Source of the DNA: Maricaulis sp048268525
Lineage (GTDB): Bacteria > Pseudomonadota > Alphaproteobacteria > Caulobacterales > Maricaulaceae
Assembly: GCF_048268525.1 (NCBI RefSeq)
Contig: NZ_JBLWVH010000033.1
Location: 1 to 33,770 of the forward strand
DNA length: 33,770 bases
Direction: 5' to 3'
Position numbers and translations under genes: made by a program. Below the pieces are notes generated by a model that saw only the letters and a list, made by a program, of their open reading frames with translations, did no database searches and was not told where the DNA came from. Positions within the stretch are counted from its first letter, which is position 1, and every line of letters begins with the position of its first letter. Below, one piece after another: positions 9,701 through 16,889 of the stretch.

Positions 9701-9887
9701 CCGGATCACGATCGGCGTGGTAATCTTTGCCGGCGTCACGGTGGCGACGCTCTTCACCCTGTTCGTCGTGCCGGTCGCCTATGGCGTGCTGGGACGTTTC
9801 ACCAAAACCCCGAACTGGGTCTCCCGTCAGCTCGAGGCGGAGGCCCGTGCGGCGGGCGATGAAGCTGTCGAGACGCCCGCCGAGTAG
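6765..9887 (+). CDS. RND multidrug efflux permease (HAE-1/AcrB family)
   Basis: This 1040-residue proton-driven inner-membrane transporter has the family's full length. TM1 begins near residue 10 (RRPVLAFVFCALIVVFGVLG). Two large periplasmic porter/docking loops follow TM1 and TM7. The proton-relay residues of AcrB are conserved: adjacent Asp401-Asp402 in GLVVDDSIVVLEN on TM4, and Lys921 in IGLAAKNGILIVEF on TM10. A Gly-rich stretch (SSLGGGGGGDD, near bases 8722-8750) lies in the second periplasmic loop. With the overlapping adaptor gene it forms a two-gene pump that probably recruits an outer-membrane channel encoded elsewhere. Substrates cannot be predicted from sequence. It converges on the crotonase gene, with 8 bases between the stops. 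Confidence 0.95.
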   Translation: MTLSDVAVRRPVLAFVFCALIVVFGVLGLRDLPLRELPDVDRPVVSVSAGYPGANAEVVENRVTQIIEDQLSGIDGVETITSSSRDSSSRVTITFSLDRNIEAAANDVRDAVSRVIDRLPQDVEQVEVRKQDSDARPFVWYNLLSDRLTSEELSDYAERALLDRFSVIDGVAQVRIGGQRRYSMRIWLDPQAMAARGVTVADIDGALRAQNVEVPGGSVETPDTQIVVRVERLFADPDAFARLPISRTGEGHVIRLAEVADVELAAEEPRTLFRGNGQNMIGLGFVRQSQANSVEVSDSISVEAERVRLTLPEGMELISASDDTVFIEESIKEVWRTLAIAATLVVLVIYLFLGSLRAAIIPAAVVPVCLIGVFAILAVAGFSINILTLLALVLAIGLVVDDSIVVLENIQRRVDLGEPPALASLRGGRQVFFAVVATTAVLVAVFVPLVFLPGFIGRIFTELALTIAGAVVLSSFVALTLSPMMASKLLRPSREARGLAKWVDGFVNAARRSYRESLEVALKAPLLMVPFVGVAMAGSVFLLDRLPAELTPPEDRGSFFGRFAGPEGASFDYMSAQADEVEAIAMDYVDSGELRRVLVISPGWGGSGFNSGFVIGTMTDWDERRPGSEIMQEFNGRLGQLTGVQAFASMRSSLGGGGGGDDVQFVLLGPDYAALDRQAERLMMAVREGNPGLMRARKNYEPTSPRLIVDIDRERAADLGVSVAEIGQTLQTHLGSRRVGQFIDRGEAYNVIMENRREARSSAQDLESLYVSGRTGQLIPLSNLVSLSEVGEASSRNRVDRQRAITVSATLAEGYTLGEAVAWLDDWAQRDLPPEMSTTYLGGAKEFLNANSAVLFAFGMALLIVFLVLAAQFESLIQPLVIMLTVPLAVAGGLFGLELVGSSLNIYSQIGLVILIGLAAKNGILIVEFANQLRETGRDLRTATLDAAETRFRPILMTGISTAIGAFPLVIGTGPGAESRITIGVVIFAGVTVATLFTLFVVPVAYGVLGRFTKTPNWVSRQLEAEARAAGDEAVETPAE

Positions 9888-9895
9888 TTGCCGCT

Positions 9896-10705
9896 TCAGA
9901 GCTTGCCGGTGAAATCCGGTGTCCGCTTGGCGAGGAAGGCGCGATAGCCTTCCTGGAAGTCCTCGCTGCGAAAGGCGTCGAGGAAGAGCTGACGCGTTTC
10001 GTCGGTATCGTGATCGACGCCGGCCCGGATCAGATGGATGACGCGCTTGATCGCACGGGCTGACCCCGCCGACCGCGACAGCATGGTGGCCAGATAGGAC
10101 TCGACCTCCGCGTCGAGGCTGTCGGGTTCGAAGCAACGATTGATCAGCCCGATATCGAGGGCCTCTGCCGCATCCACCAGACGCGCCGAATAGAGCAGGT
10201 CCTTCGCGACCGGCACGCCGACCGCGTCGATCAGGCGCTTTGTGTCGTTGAGTGTATAGGCCAGCCCCAGCTTGGCCGGTGTGATGCCGAACCGGCTGTC
10301 GGACGCGGCAAAGCGCAGGTCGCAAGACAGGGCCAGGCCACAGCCGCCGCCAACACAGGCTCCGCGGATGACCGCCAGGGTCGGTTTGGGAAAGTGAGCC
10401 AGCCCGTCGAGGCCTTCGGCAATGGCTTTGGAATAGGCCTCGGCGGCCTCGGCCGTGGCATAGACCGTCTCGAACTCGGAGATGTCAGCGCCAGCCGTGA
10501 AGGTGCCGCCTTCACCGCGGACCAGCAACAACTTGATCGACGGATCGTCCGCGGCTACGGCGAGAATCTCAGGCAGGGCGGACCACATTTGCGCACTCAA
10601 CGCATTACGCCGCTCTGGTCGATTCAGGACCAGCTCGGCGTGGTGATCATGGTGTTGCAGATAAATGGGTGCATGGGTCACGGCAGGTATCCGGCTGGCG
10701 AACAA
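9896..10705 (-). CDS. Crotonase-fold (enoyl-CoA hydratase/isomerase) family protein
   Basis: This ~269-residue protein has the crotonase CoA-binding fold: LNRPERRNALS near the N-terminus, GGTFTAGADI forming one oxyanion-hole strand, and GACVGGGCGLALSCDLR the second. In classical enoyl-CoA hydratases two catalytic Glu lie in GGGCELAM and in FGxPExxLG. Here the aligned positions are Gly (GGGCGLAL) and Pro (FGITPAKLG). The TPxxLGxxY pattern is closer to methylmalonyl-CoA decarboxylase-like crotonases, but that family's Glu is also missing. It may be a decarboxylase, isomerase or thioesterase variant rather than a hydratase. The TTG start at 10705 has AGGAA 5 bases upstream; an in-frame GTG at 10681 lacks a visible ribosome-binding site but would give a more typical N-terminus (THAPIYLQ). 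Confidence 0.88.
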   Translation of the reverse strand: MFASRIPAVTHAPIYLQHHDHHAELVLNRPERRNALSAQMWSALPEILAVAADDPSIKLLLVRGEGGTFTAGADISEFETVYATAEAAEAYSKAIAEGLDGLAHFPKPTLAVIRGACVGGGCGLALSCDLRFAASDSRFGITPAKLGLAYTLNDTKRLIDAVGVPVAKDLLYSARLVDAAEALDIGLINRCFEPDSLDAEVESYLATMLSRSAGSARAIKRVIHLIRAGVDHDTDETRQLFLDAFRSEDFQEGYRAFLAKRTPDFTGKL

Positions 10706-11018
10706 GGCGTTCCTATCTGCGCCTGCCCGGCCCGTTGTCGCAAGGGGTGAACCCGGCGCGTCTCAGCGGGAGTACTGGATTTCGCGCTTCACGTCGCCAG
10801 ACACAGCTGCCCGAGCGCCGAGCTCGGAACGGGCCCGTCGACCCGCGTGTTCCCAATGGCGATCAAAGCGAACCAAGCTCTCAATCCGGGAGGTCGGCAA
10901 GGCGCCAGAGAATTTGAATTGTTTAATTTGACAGTTCGCTTCCAGCATACTCAAAATTGGAAAATCTGAAGCGCCAGCAGAAACAAGGCGCGCGATCCGA
11001 TATGCTGGGAGGCAGGAT
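10706..11018. other. Divergent intergenic region with dyads and a weak promoter
   Basis: These 313 bases separate the divergent crotonase and symporter genes and contain no convincing gene. They hold a 6-bp hairpin CCGAGC/GCTCGG (10811-10827), the palindrome ACGGGCCCGT (10829-10838), and a GGAAC-N18-GTTCC dyad (10826-10853). The right half is unusually AT-rich for this genome (about 10914-10975) and includes a TTGACA box. A GGGAGGCAGG ribosome-binding site stands just before 11019. No TGATCC-N16-CGTA element like the pair at 18280-18382 is present. Confidence 0.5.
10928..10957 (+). promoter_or_regulatory. Possible sigma-70 promoter for the GPH symporter
   Basis: A perfect TTGACA at 10928-10933 is followed after 18 bases by CAAAAT (10952-10957), a four-of-six match to TATAAT, in the most AT-rich stretch of the intergenic region and about 60 bases before the start codon. 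The -10 match is weak, so this is tentative. Confidence 0.35.
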
Positions 11019-12539
11019 ATGGCCGCAAATGCGACCAACGGGGCGCTATCGCCGCCGCGCGGGGTGGACCATAACGGCGTTCCGGAGGTCCGGCGGTCGA
11101 CAATTTTCCTGCATGGGTCGCTGGCGCTGCCCCTGGCCGTTTACGGCTATCCGCTGGCAATCTGGCTGCCGGCCCACTACGCGGGGCATTTGGGAATCTC
11201 GCTCTCGATGATCGGCCTGATCATCATGGTGGCGCGATTCACTGACGTGTTCACCGACCCGTTGATGGGAGAGATATCCGATCGTGGCCGGACCCGGTTC
11301 GGGCGCCGCAAGCCCTATATCGCGCTGGGGGCCCCGGCGTTGATGATCTCGACCTGGTTCCTGTTCGTGCCGCCCGAGGGGGCTGGTCTGGTCTATTTCC
11401 TGATCTGGCTGACGCTGTTTTTCGCCAGTGCGACCATGATCCAGATTCCCTTCAGGGCCTGGGGCGCCGAGCTGTCCGCCGACTATCATGTCCGCAGCCA
11501 GGTGACCGCCGCGCGCGAATTTTACTATCTGACCGGCCTGCTGATGGCTGCCGCCGTGCCCATGGTGATCGAGATTTTCGCCGATGGCGGAGCGGTCACC
11601 GAGATATTCAGTGCCATCTGGCGCGATGTCACGGGCGCCTTTACCGGTGAACTCATGACGCGGACGCCGACCAGTCGGGCTGCCCTGACCGGGCCGGTCC
11701 TGATGGGGTTGGCGTTTGCGATCATTGTGTCGGTGCCGGTTCTGACATTGTTGATCCTGGCGACCGTCAAGGAGCCGCCGCCCGCCCTGCGGGAGCGCGT
11801 ACCGATGATCGAGGGCTTCCGGCATCTCTGGCGGAATGGCCCGATGCGACGCATCTTGATCATCGCCTTCCTGGTGATTGCTGGCGAAAGTCTCCGCAAC
11901 GCTGTGTCATTGTTCTTCATCCGCGACATCATCGGCATCCCGACGATCGGGGCGGCTTATTTTCTCTATTTCATTGCGGGAATTGCCGCGATCCCGTTCT
12001 GGCTTTGGCTGGGCAAGCAGATTGGAAAACATCGCGCCTTCATGGTCACCCTGGCGTTCGTCAGCGTTGTGAGTGCAGCCAATCTATTGCTGGGACGCGG
12101 TGACTATCTGGCTTTTTTCTGCCTGTTCCTGCTCAAGGGCTTTGCCTTTGGCGGGTTGCAATTCCTGCCGCTGGCGATGCTGGCTGACGTCGTCGACATC
12201 GACAGTGCCCGGTCGGGCGGACGGCGGGCAGGGACATATTTTGCCGTTCTCGGGCTGTCCGAGAAGCTCGCGGCGGCAGTGTTCACGGGACTGGCGCTGA
12301 ATATTGTCGGCTTGCTGGGCTATCACGCGTCCGGCGGGGTTGATGGTTCGACCGATATTGGCGTGCTGTCATTGCGCCTGGTGTACTGCCTCGGCCCGAT
12401 TGGGCTGTATGCGCTCTCGTTGCCCCTGATCTGGAGTTATCCGCTGACGCCGAAGCGGCATGCTCGGCTGCACGCAGGCCTTGAACGGCGCAATATTCGA
12501 CGGGCGATCGCGGCCGGAATGGAGCGGCCAACGGTCTGA
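11019..12539 (+). CDS. GPH-family (MelB-like) sugar/cation symporter, MFS
   Basis: This 506-residue polytopic membrane protein has about 12 hydrophobic segments. The N-terminal half carries the glycoside-pentoside-hexuronide signature: RFTDVFTDPLMGEISDRG followed by RTRFGRRKPYI in the TM2-TM3 region, where MelB places its cation-coordinating Asp residues. A longer hydrophilic insertion lies near residues 190-225 (EIFADGG ... MTRTPTSR). The start has GGGAGGCAGG upstream. GPH-type symporters recur next to the DUF1365/Cfa/amine-oxidase genes of RpoE-ChrR regulons, from memory of Rhodobacter and some gammaproteobacteria. Those genes lie 2.3 kb further on here, so the substrate may be lipid- or stress-related rather than a sugar, but this is inference. 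Confidence 0.88.
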   Translation: MAANATNGALSPPRGVDHNGVPEVRRSTIFLHGSLALPLAVYGYPLAIWLPAHYAGHLGISLSMIGLIIMVARFTDVFTDPLMGEISDRGRTRFGRRKPYIALGAPALMISTWFLFVPPEGAGLVYFLIWLTLFFASATMIQIPFRAWGAELSADYHVRSQVTAAREFYYLTGLLMAAAVPMVIEIFADGGAVTEIFSAIWRDVTGAFTGELMTRTPTSRAALTGPVLMGLAFAIIVSVPVLTLLILATVKEPPPALRERVPMIEGFRHLWRNGPMRRILIIAFLVIAGESLRNAVSLFFIRDIIGIPTIGAAYFLYFIAGIAAIPFWLWLGKQIGKHRAFMVTLAFVSVVSAANLLLGRGDYLAFFCLFLLKGFAFGGLQFLPLAMLADVVDIDSARSGGRRAGTYFAVLGLSEKLAAAVFTGLALNIVGLLGYHASGGVDGSTDIGVLSLRLVYCLGPIGLYALSLPLIWSYPLTPKRHARLHAGLERRNIRRAIAAGMERPTV

Positions 12540-12577
12540 TGGACCGGATCGCGATCTGCAGAGTGGCGGACTGAATG

Positions 12578-14719
12578 TCAGGCAGCGTCGCGGCGGCGGC
12601 GGGTTTTCAACTGCGCGACCGGCAAGGGGTGGCCGAAATGCCAGCCCTGCAAATATTCAAAGCCCAACAGTCGTAGCATGGCAGCCTGACCTTCGGTCTC
12701 GACGCCTTCAGCGACCATGTCCAGGGACAGGGCATCGCCCAGAAGGGCGAGAGCCTGCAGCATCTTGTTGGCGCCTTCGCCACGGCCGATCGTCTGCACG
12801 AATGTCTTGTCGATCTTGATCTTCGAGAAGGGCAACATGTGCAGGTAACCCATTGAGGCAAACCCGGTGCCGAAATCGTCAAGATTTACCTTGAAGCCAG
12901 CGTTATGGAGCTCAATCAATCGGGTTTTTGCCTGGTCGAAGTCTTCCACCAGAACAGCTTCGGTCAACTCGAATTCGATGGCATCCGCCGTCATGCCGTG
13001 GGCGTGTAGCTCGCGGAGATAGCGCTCGCACAGTCGAGCGTCATTGAGCTGTGCCGGCGACAGGTTGATTGACACGGTATGGGTGGCCCCTGGTCCGATT
13101 TCCTCGCAGACACTGTGGACCACGAAGTCTCCGAGGCGTCGGATGAGTTTCGAGCTCTCGGCGACCGGAATGAAAACGTCCGGTGGCACGGCGCCGCGAG
13201 TCGGGTGCTCCCAGCGTAGCAGGGCCTCCACCGACGCGGTGCTGCCATCGGTCGCACGCGCGATCGGTTGGTAGACGACGAAGAACTCGTTGCGGTCGAG
13301 CCCGGCTTCGATATCGGCTTCCAGTGCCCGCCGCGCGTCGGCTTCAAGTCCAAGGCTGGCATTGAAGACCAGCGGCTTGTCCAACTGGTCTGCCTTGGCC
13401 CGGTACATCGCAAGGTCAGCGTCATGGATAAGCTGGCTGAACGGTTTCGGGTGCCCGCAATCGGAATGTGCAATGCCAATGGCCGCGCCGATCTCGAACT
13501 GGCGACCGTCAACTTCAAATGGCTTGGCGAGGCTGTCGGCCAGGCGGCGTGCGATGTCTAGCGCCTCGCTGGCACGGTCCTCGCCGACCAGGGCGCAGGC
13601 GAATTCGTCGCCCCCGATGCGGGCAATATGAATGCTGGCATCGACCGCTCCGCGAAACCGGTGGGCGACGCGGCGGATGACGTCATCTCCGGCCCGGTGG
13701 CCAGCCTTGTCATTGACAGCTTTGAACCCGTTCAGGTCGATATAGATCACGGCGGCTTCGCCATTCTTTGCTGCCGCGGTCGCGGCCGTGCTCTCGATGA
13801 AGCTCGTGAAACCGTGACGATTGGGCAAGCCCGAAAGATTGTCGGTTCCTGCGGCGATGATCGCGCGCTTTTCATTGCCGGCCGCATGGCGAGCCAGAGC
13901 ACGCGCCTTGTTGGCAATCAGTTGCGCGCAAACGAAGAAGGCGGCGATATAGGCGAGCAGCGGCAGGAAGGCGATGCGGAGTGTATCGAGACCTGGGCGG
14001 GAGGCCTGCCAGCTTAGCCAGCCGACCGAGTGCCCGGCGTCGTCGGTGATTTCCAGCCCGGACACCCCGCGAGGCATGGCTCCCTGATGGAGCGCGACGT
14101 CGGCGACAAGAAACACCTCTTCCGACTCGGCCAGAAAGCTCTCATCCATCGCAGTTCCGATCACAATGATCGTGTCGCTCGCCGGGTCGGTCATCGACCG
14201 CCTGTCCGCGTATTCCCCGACTACGGTCGCGGAGGCCAGATAAACTTGCCCGTCGAGCTTGAGAAAATGGGTCGCGATGAACCGGTCCGCACGGTAGCCA
14301 TGCGCGAGATCTTCCCGCAGGGCCTGGACTTGTTCGACTGACAGTACATCAGAGCGTAAACGCTCGCCGGTTTCGCGATGCCAGGCCATTCCGTCGCCAT
14401 TGTCGCGGCCATACAGGCCGACAAAATCAAAGGCTGAATGGTCAGAGAAGGATGAGGCGAGGCTACCGGTGAGGACGTCCTTCCGGCGGTCATTCCAGAG
14501 CTCGAGCAACTCGCCCCACCAGCCATAGTCGGCCACCCAAGTCTCGTTCTGACGGGAGGCGGCTTCCAGGCCGGCGGTCAGGAGCTGGCGGTCATTCTGT
14601 TCGGCATTCCGGTTGAGAGCACCAACAAAGAAGTAAATGGTCAGGACCGAAGCGATCAGACTCAACAAGGTCGCCACATTGATGTAGCGCCCGAGCGTGC
14701 TATCGAGTGTCCGTCCCAT
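12578..14719 (-). CDS. Membrane CHASE4-GGDEF-EAL cyclic-di-GMP signalling protein
   Basis: This 713-residue protein makes and/or degrades cyclic di-GMP in response to a periplasmic signal. TM1 is at about residues 13-33. A periplasmic CHASE4-like sensor (WVADYGWWGELLELWND near its start, DFVGLYGRDNGDGMAW in the middle) spans roughly 45-235, and TM2 is at about 250-272. The GGDEF domain keeps an intact GGDEF signature (369-373) with no clear RxxD inhibitory site before it. The EAL domain keeps EAL (498-500) and the downstream motifs LDDFGTGFASM and KIDKTFV, so both activities are possible. The frame extends to a TTG at 14764, but ATG 14719 has AGGTGG 5 bases upstream and is preferred. It converges on the symporter gene with 38 bases between them. 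Confidence 0.92.
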   Translation of the reverse strand: MGRTLDSTLGRYINVATLLSLIASVLTIYFFVGALNRNAEQNDRQLLTAGLEAASRQNETWVADYGWWGELLELWNDRRKDVLTGSLASSFSDHSAFDFVGLYGRDNGDGMAWHRETGERLRSDVLSVEQVQALREDLAHGYRADRFIATHFLKLDGQVYLASATVVGEYADRRSMTDPASDTIIVIGTAMDESFLAESEEVFLVADVALHQGAMPRGVSGLEITDDAGHSVGWLSWQASRPGLDTLRIAFLPLLAYIAAFFVCAQLIANKARALARHAAGNEKRAIIAAGTDNLSGLPNRHGFTSFIESTAATAAAKNGEAAVIYIDLNGFKAVNDKAGHRAGDDVIRRVAHRFRGAVDASIHIARIGGDEFACALVGEDRASEALDIARRLADSLAKPFEVDGRQFEIGAAIGIAHSDCGHPKPFSQLIHDADLAMYRAKADQLDKPLVFNASLGLEADARRALEADIEAGLDRNEFFVVYQPIARATDGSTASVEALLRWEHPTRGAVPPDVFIPVAESSKLIRRLGDFVVHSVCEEIGPGATHTVSINLSPAQLNDARLCERYLRELHAHGMTADAIEFELTEAVLVEDFDQAKTRLIELHNAGFKVNLDDFGTGFASMGYLHMLPFSKIKIDKTFVQTIGRGEGANKMLQALALLGDALSLDMVAEGVETEGQAAMLRLLGFEYLQGWHFGHPLPVAQLKTRRRRDAA

Positions 14720-14793
14720 CCAGTCCACCTGTTGGTCTTCTTGGAAAGTGGAGGTTGGGGGCAAGTAGTAAAGGTCTGGTCAGCGCCAGGCGA

Positions 14794-14816
14794 GAAAACT
14801 GCGAAAACTGCAGTTT
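14794..14816 (-). promoter_or_regulatory. Tandem 9-bp repeat with palindrome upstream of the GGDEF-EAL gene
   Basis: Two adjacent identical 9-mers (GAAAACTGC at 14794-14802 and 14803-14811, plus strand) run into a 12-bp palindrome AAACTGCAGTTT (14805-14816). The element lies 75-97 bases upstream of the GGDEF-EAL start and 70 bases downstream of the cfa stop codon. It has the form of an operator, but no regulator is identifiable. Confidence 0.35.
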
Positions 14817-14886
14817 CTGATCAGGACATTCCTCATATTTCATGCAAGCTGCGGGGTCTGGACCGGTCTGATTGCGATCCTGGCGG

Positions 14887-16113
14887 CTAGGGTTTGCGAT
14901 ATACAAATTGCCCGACATCAATGCGCCCGGTCCTGAATCCGGCTTCGCAATAGGCCAGGTAGAAGCGCCAGATTCGGTCAAATTTCGCGTCGAATCCTGA
15001 AGCCTCGATATCGGGCCAGCTGGCCCGATAGGCGCGGTGCCAGTGGGCAAGTGTCTGCGCATATCCCGATCCGAACATGGTCGCGCCGATTTCGGTCAGG
15101 CCCGCGTTGTGGGCAAGTGCGGATAATCTGGATGCCGGGGGGAGCATGCCTCCCGGGAACACATATTTCTGGATGAAGTCCGCGGAGCCCCGGTATTCAT
15201 CGAAATCGGATTCTCGAATGGTGATCACCTGCAATGCAGCCCCGCCGCCCGGCTTCAGGCAGTGGTTCAATTGCTCGAAATAGGTTGGCCAATGGGCTTC
15301 TCCGACCGCTTCGAACATTTCGATCGAGGCTATGGCATCGAATTCTTCGGTCACGTCGCGATAATCCTGCAGGCGCAGATCGACGCGGTCCGCGATCCCG
15401 GCAGCTTCTATCCGCGCTTGGGCATACTCGAGTTGCGCGGTTGATAGCGTGAGGCCGGTGACGTGGCAGCCAAACTCCCGAGCTGCGACCTCCGCGAATC
15501 CACCCCAACCGCAGCCAATCTCCAGCACTCGGTCGCCGCGCTTCAAGTCCAGGCTGGCACAGATGCGTCGGTATTTTCTGGCCTGTGCGTCGGCAAGTCG
15601 TTCGTCCTCCCTTTCAAACATTGCCGCCGAATAGGTCATGCTCTCGTCGAGCCAGTGGCGGTAGAAGGCATTGCCCAAATCATAGTGGAACGAGATGTTG
15701 CGGCGGCTGCCCCGGCGCGTGTTCGCGTTGAGCCAATGCTGGAACCTCGCCAGCAGGCGGCTGGGACCGTTCTTGCCGGACAGGGAGGCGTTGGAGTCGA
15801 GCTCTCTTGCGAGGGCGGTCAGCAAGGCCGGCAGGTCGGAGGTCCGCCATTCGTCGTTCACATAGCCTTCTGAAAAGCCCAACACGCCGCTGGCGGAAAT
15901 GCGGAGCAGGGCATTCCATCGGCGGACCGTCCAGTCCGCGCGGGCCGCAGCAGTTTCGGGGCCGACATGAAAGGCGTAGCCACCGGGCAGCTCCACCCTC
16001 AAGCGAAACGCCGTCAGTCCCGCCAGCGCCTGCGAGATCCGGCTTTTCGCAAGGGCTTGCAGGCGCGAGGGTCTCGTCGCACCGGTCGCGGTTTGATTGT
16101 CACAAGCGTCCAT
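14887..16113 (-). CDS. cfa: Cyclopropane-fatty-acyl-phospholipid synthase family methyltransferase
   Basis: This 408-residue protein is slightly longer than E. coli Cfa (382). It should transfer a methyl group from S-adenosylmethionine onto cis double bonds of membrane phospholipid acyl chains. Residues 196-205 read VLEIGCGWGG, the SAM-binding motif I. The Cfa-type sequences NISFHYDLGNAFYRHWLDESMTYSAAMF (visible in two parts), SIEMFEAVGEAHW and FIQKYVFPGGMLP are all present. Its start codon shares one base with the DUF1365 stop (TGATG), so translation is coupled. Related enzymes in Rhodobacter perform methyl transfer in cyclopropane or methylated/furan fatty-acid formation under RpoE control, so the product may not be a simple cyclopropane. 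It is the last gene of a three-gene operon. Confidence 0.92.
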   Translation of the reverse strand: MDACDNQTATGATRPSRLQALAKSRISQALAGLTAFRLRVELPGGYAFHVGPETAAARADWTVRRWNALLRISASGVLGFSEGYVNDEWRTSDLPALLTALARELDSNASLSGKNGPSRLLARFQHWLNANTRRGSRRNISFHYDLGNAFYRHWLDESMTYSAAMFEREDERLADAQARKYRRICASLDLKRGDRVLEIGCGWGGFAEVAAREFGCHVTGLTLSTAQLEYAQARIEAAGIADRVDLRLQDYRDVTEEFDAIASIEMFEAVGEAHWPTYFEQLNHCLKPGGGAALQVITIRESDFDEYRGSADFIQKYVFPGGMLPPASRLSALAHNAGLTEIGATMFGSGYAQTLAHWHRAYRASWPDIEASGFDAKFDRIWRFYLAYCEAGFRTGRIDVGQFVYRKP

Positions 16114-16889
16114 CAGTGTCTCCCGGGCAGGGTGTCAATGGTGTCGCGGCGGGGCGCAAAGACTGCCAGCCCCTTCAGGCGCAAGCGCAGCGCCTCCCAC
16201 AGGATACCAAAAAAAATACGGGTTGTGTTGGTCGCCACGAGCCAGGCGGCCGAATGCAGGGCTCGAGGTTCCAGGGGGCTGAGGCGGGCGGTGTGAGCGG
16301 CGCTGAGCACTACGTCCCCCTCCCGGATCAGTTGGATCGAGAGCCGGTACTGTTCATCGGTCCGGGACAGGCGGAAGCGATAATGCCCCTCCACGGGATT
16401 GAACGGCGAAACGAAGAACCGCTTTTTGGTCTGTAGATGTTGGGCGGCATTGCCGTCACCAGGGTCGTCGACCGGAAAGGCGTAGGAACAGCGGCCGCCG
16501 TGAAAATTGCTGACTTCGAAGATCAGACCGGCCAATCCGCCTCGGGGGTGATGAGCGAAGAAAACCGACACCGGGTTGAACGCCAGGCCGAGAATACGCG
16601 GCGCCGCCAGCAACTGGATACGGCCGATGGGCGACGTCGATCCGGCGTCCGTCAGGCGCTTTTCGACCCAGGCGCGGAGCGATGGTCCATCGCCTCCATA
16701 GTCTGAAGTATACAGGCTGACGAAGCCCGGGCGGTTGAAACCGAATGTCCAGCCTCTGGATGCCGGAGCCTCCGGGCCATCGATATCGACCAGCACCGAG
16801 GCCACGCGGTAGCGCAGGCTGTGATGCCTTGGCAGGCGGCGCGTATGGCCGACCTGGCCGATCAGGAGTGAGGCGCCGGTCGGGGTCAT
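16113..16889 (-). CDS. DUF1365 family protein
   Basis: This 258-residue protein carries the DUF1365 hallmarks: an N-terminal GxVGHTRRLPRHHSLRYRV segment, FNPVSVFFAHH, a FEVSNFHGGRCSYAF strand and the KRFFVSPFNPVEGHYRF block. Its biochemical role is not established to my knowledge. The family is almost always found between an FAD-dependent amine-oxidase-like gene and a Cfa-like methyltransferase gene, which is the arrangement here, so a role in fatty-acyl modification is inferred. The start overlaps the stop of the upstream flavoprotein gene (ATGA at 16886-16889) and its stop overlaps the cfa start. The repeated aromatic and His residues (HHSLRY, FAHH, SNFHGG) are candidates for metal or lipid contacts. 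Confidence 0.87.
   Translation of the reverse strand: MTPTGASLLIGQVGHTRRLPRHHSLRYRVASVLVDIDGPEAPASRGWTFGFNRPGFVSLYTSDYGGDGPSLRAWVEKRLTDAGSTSPIGRIQLLAAPRILGLAFNPVSVFFAHHPRGGLAGLIFEVSNFHGGRCSYAFPVDDPGDGNAAQHLQTKKRFFVSPFNPVEGHYRFRLSRTDEQYRLSIQLIREGDVVLSAAHTARLSPLEPRALHSAAWLVATNTTRIFFGILWEALRLRLKGLAVFAPRRDTIDTLPGRH

Noticed and set aside
14817..14845. TGATCA at about 14817 as an RpoE-type promoter
   Set aside because: The sequence 16 bases downstream is TCATGC, not CGTA, and no plus-strand gene follows.
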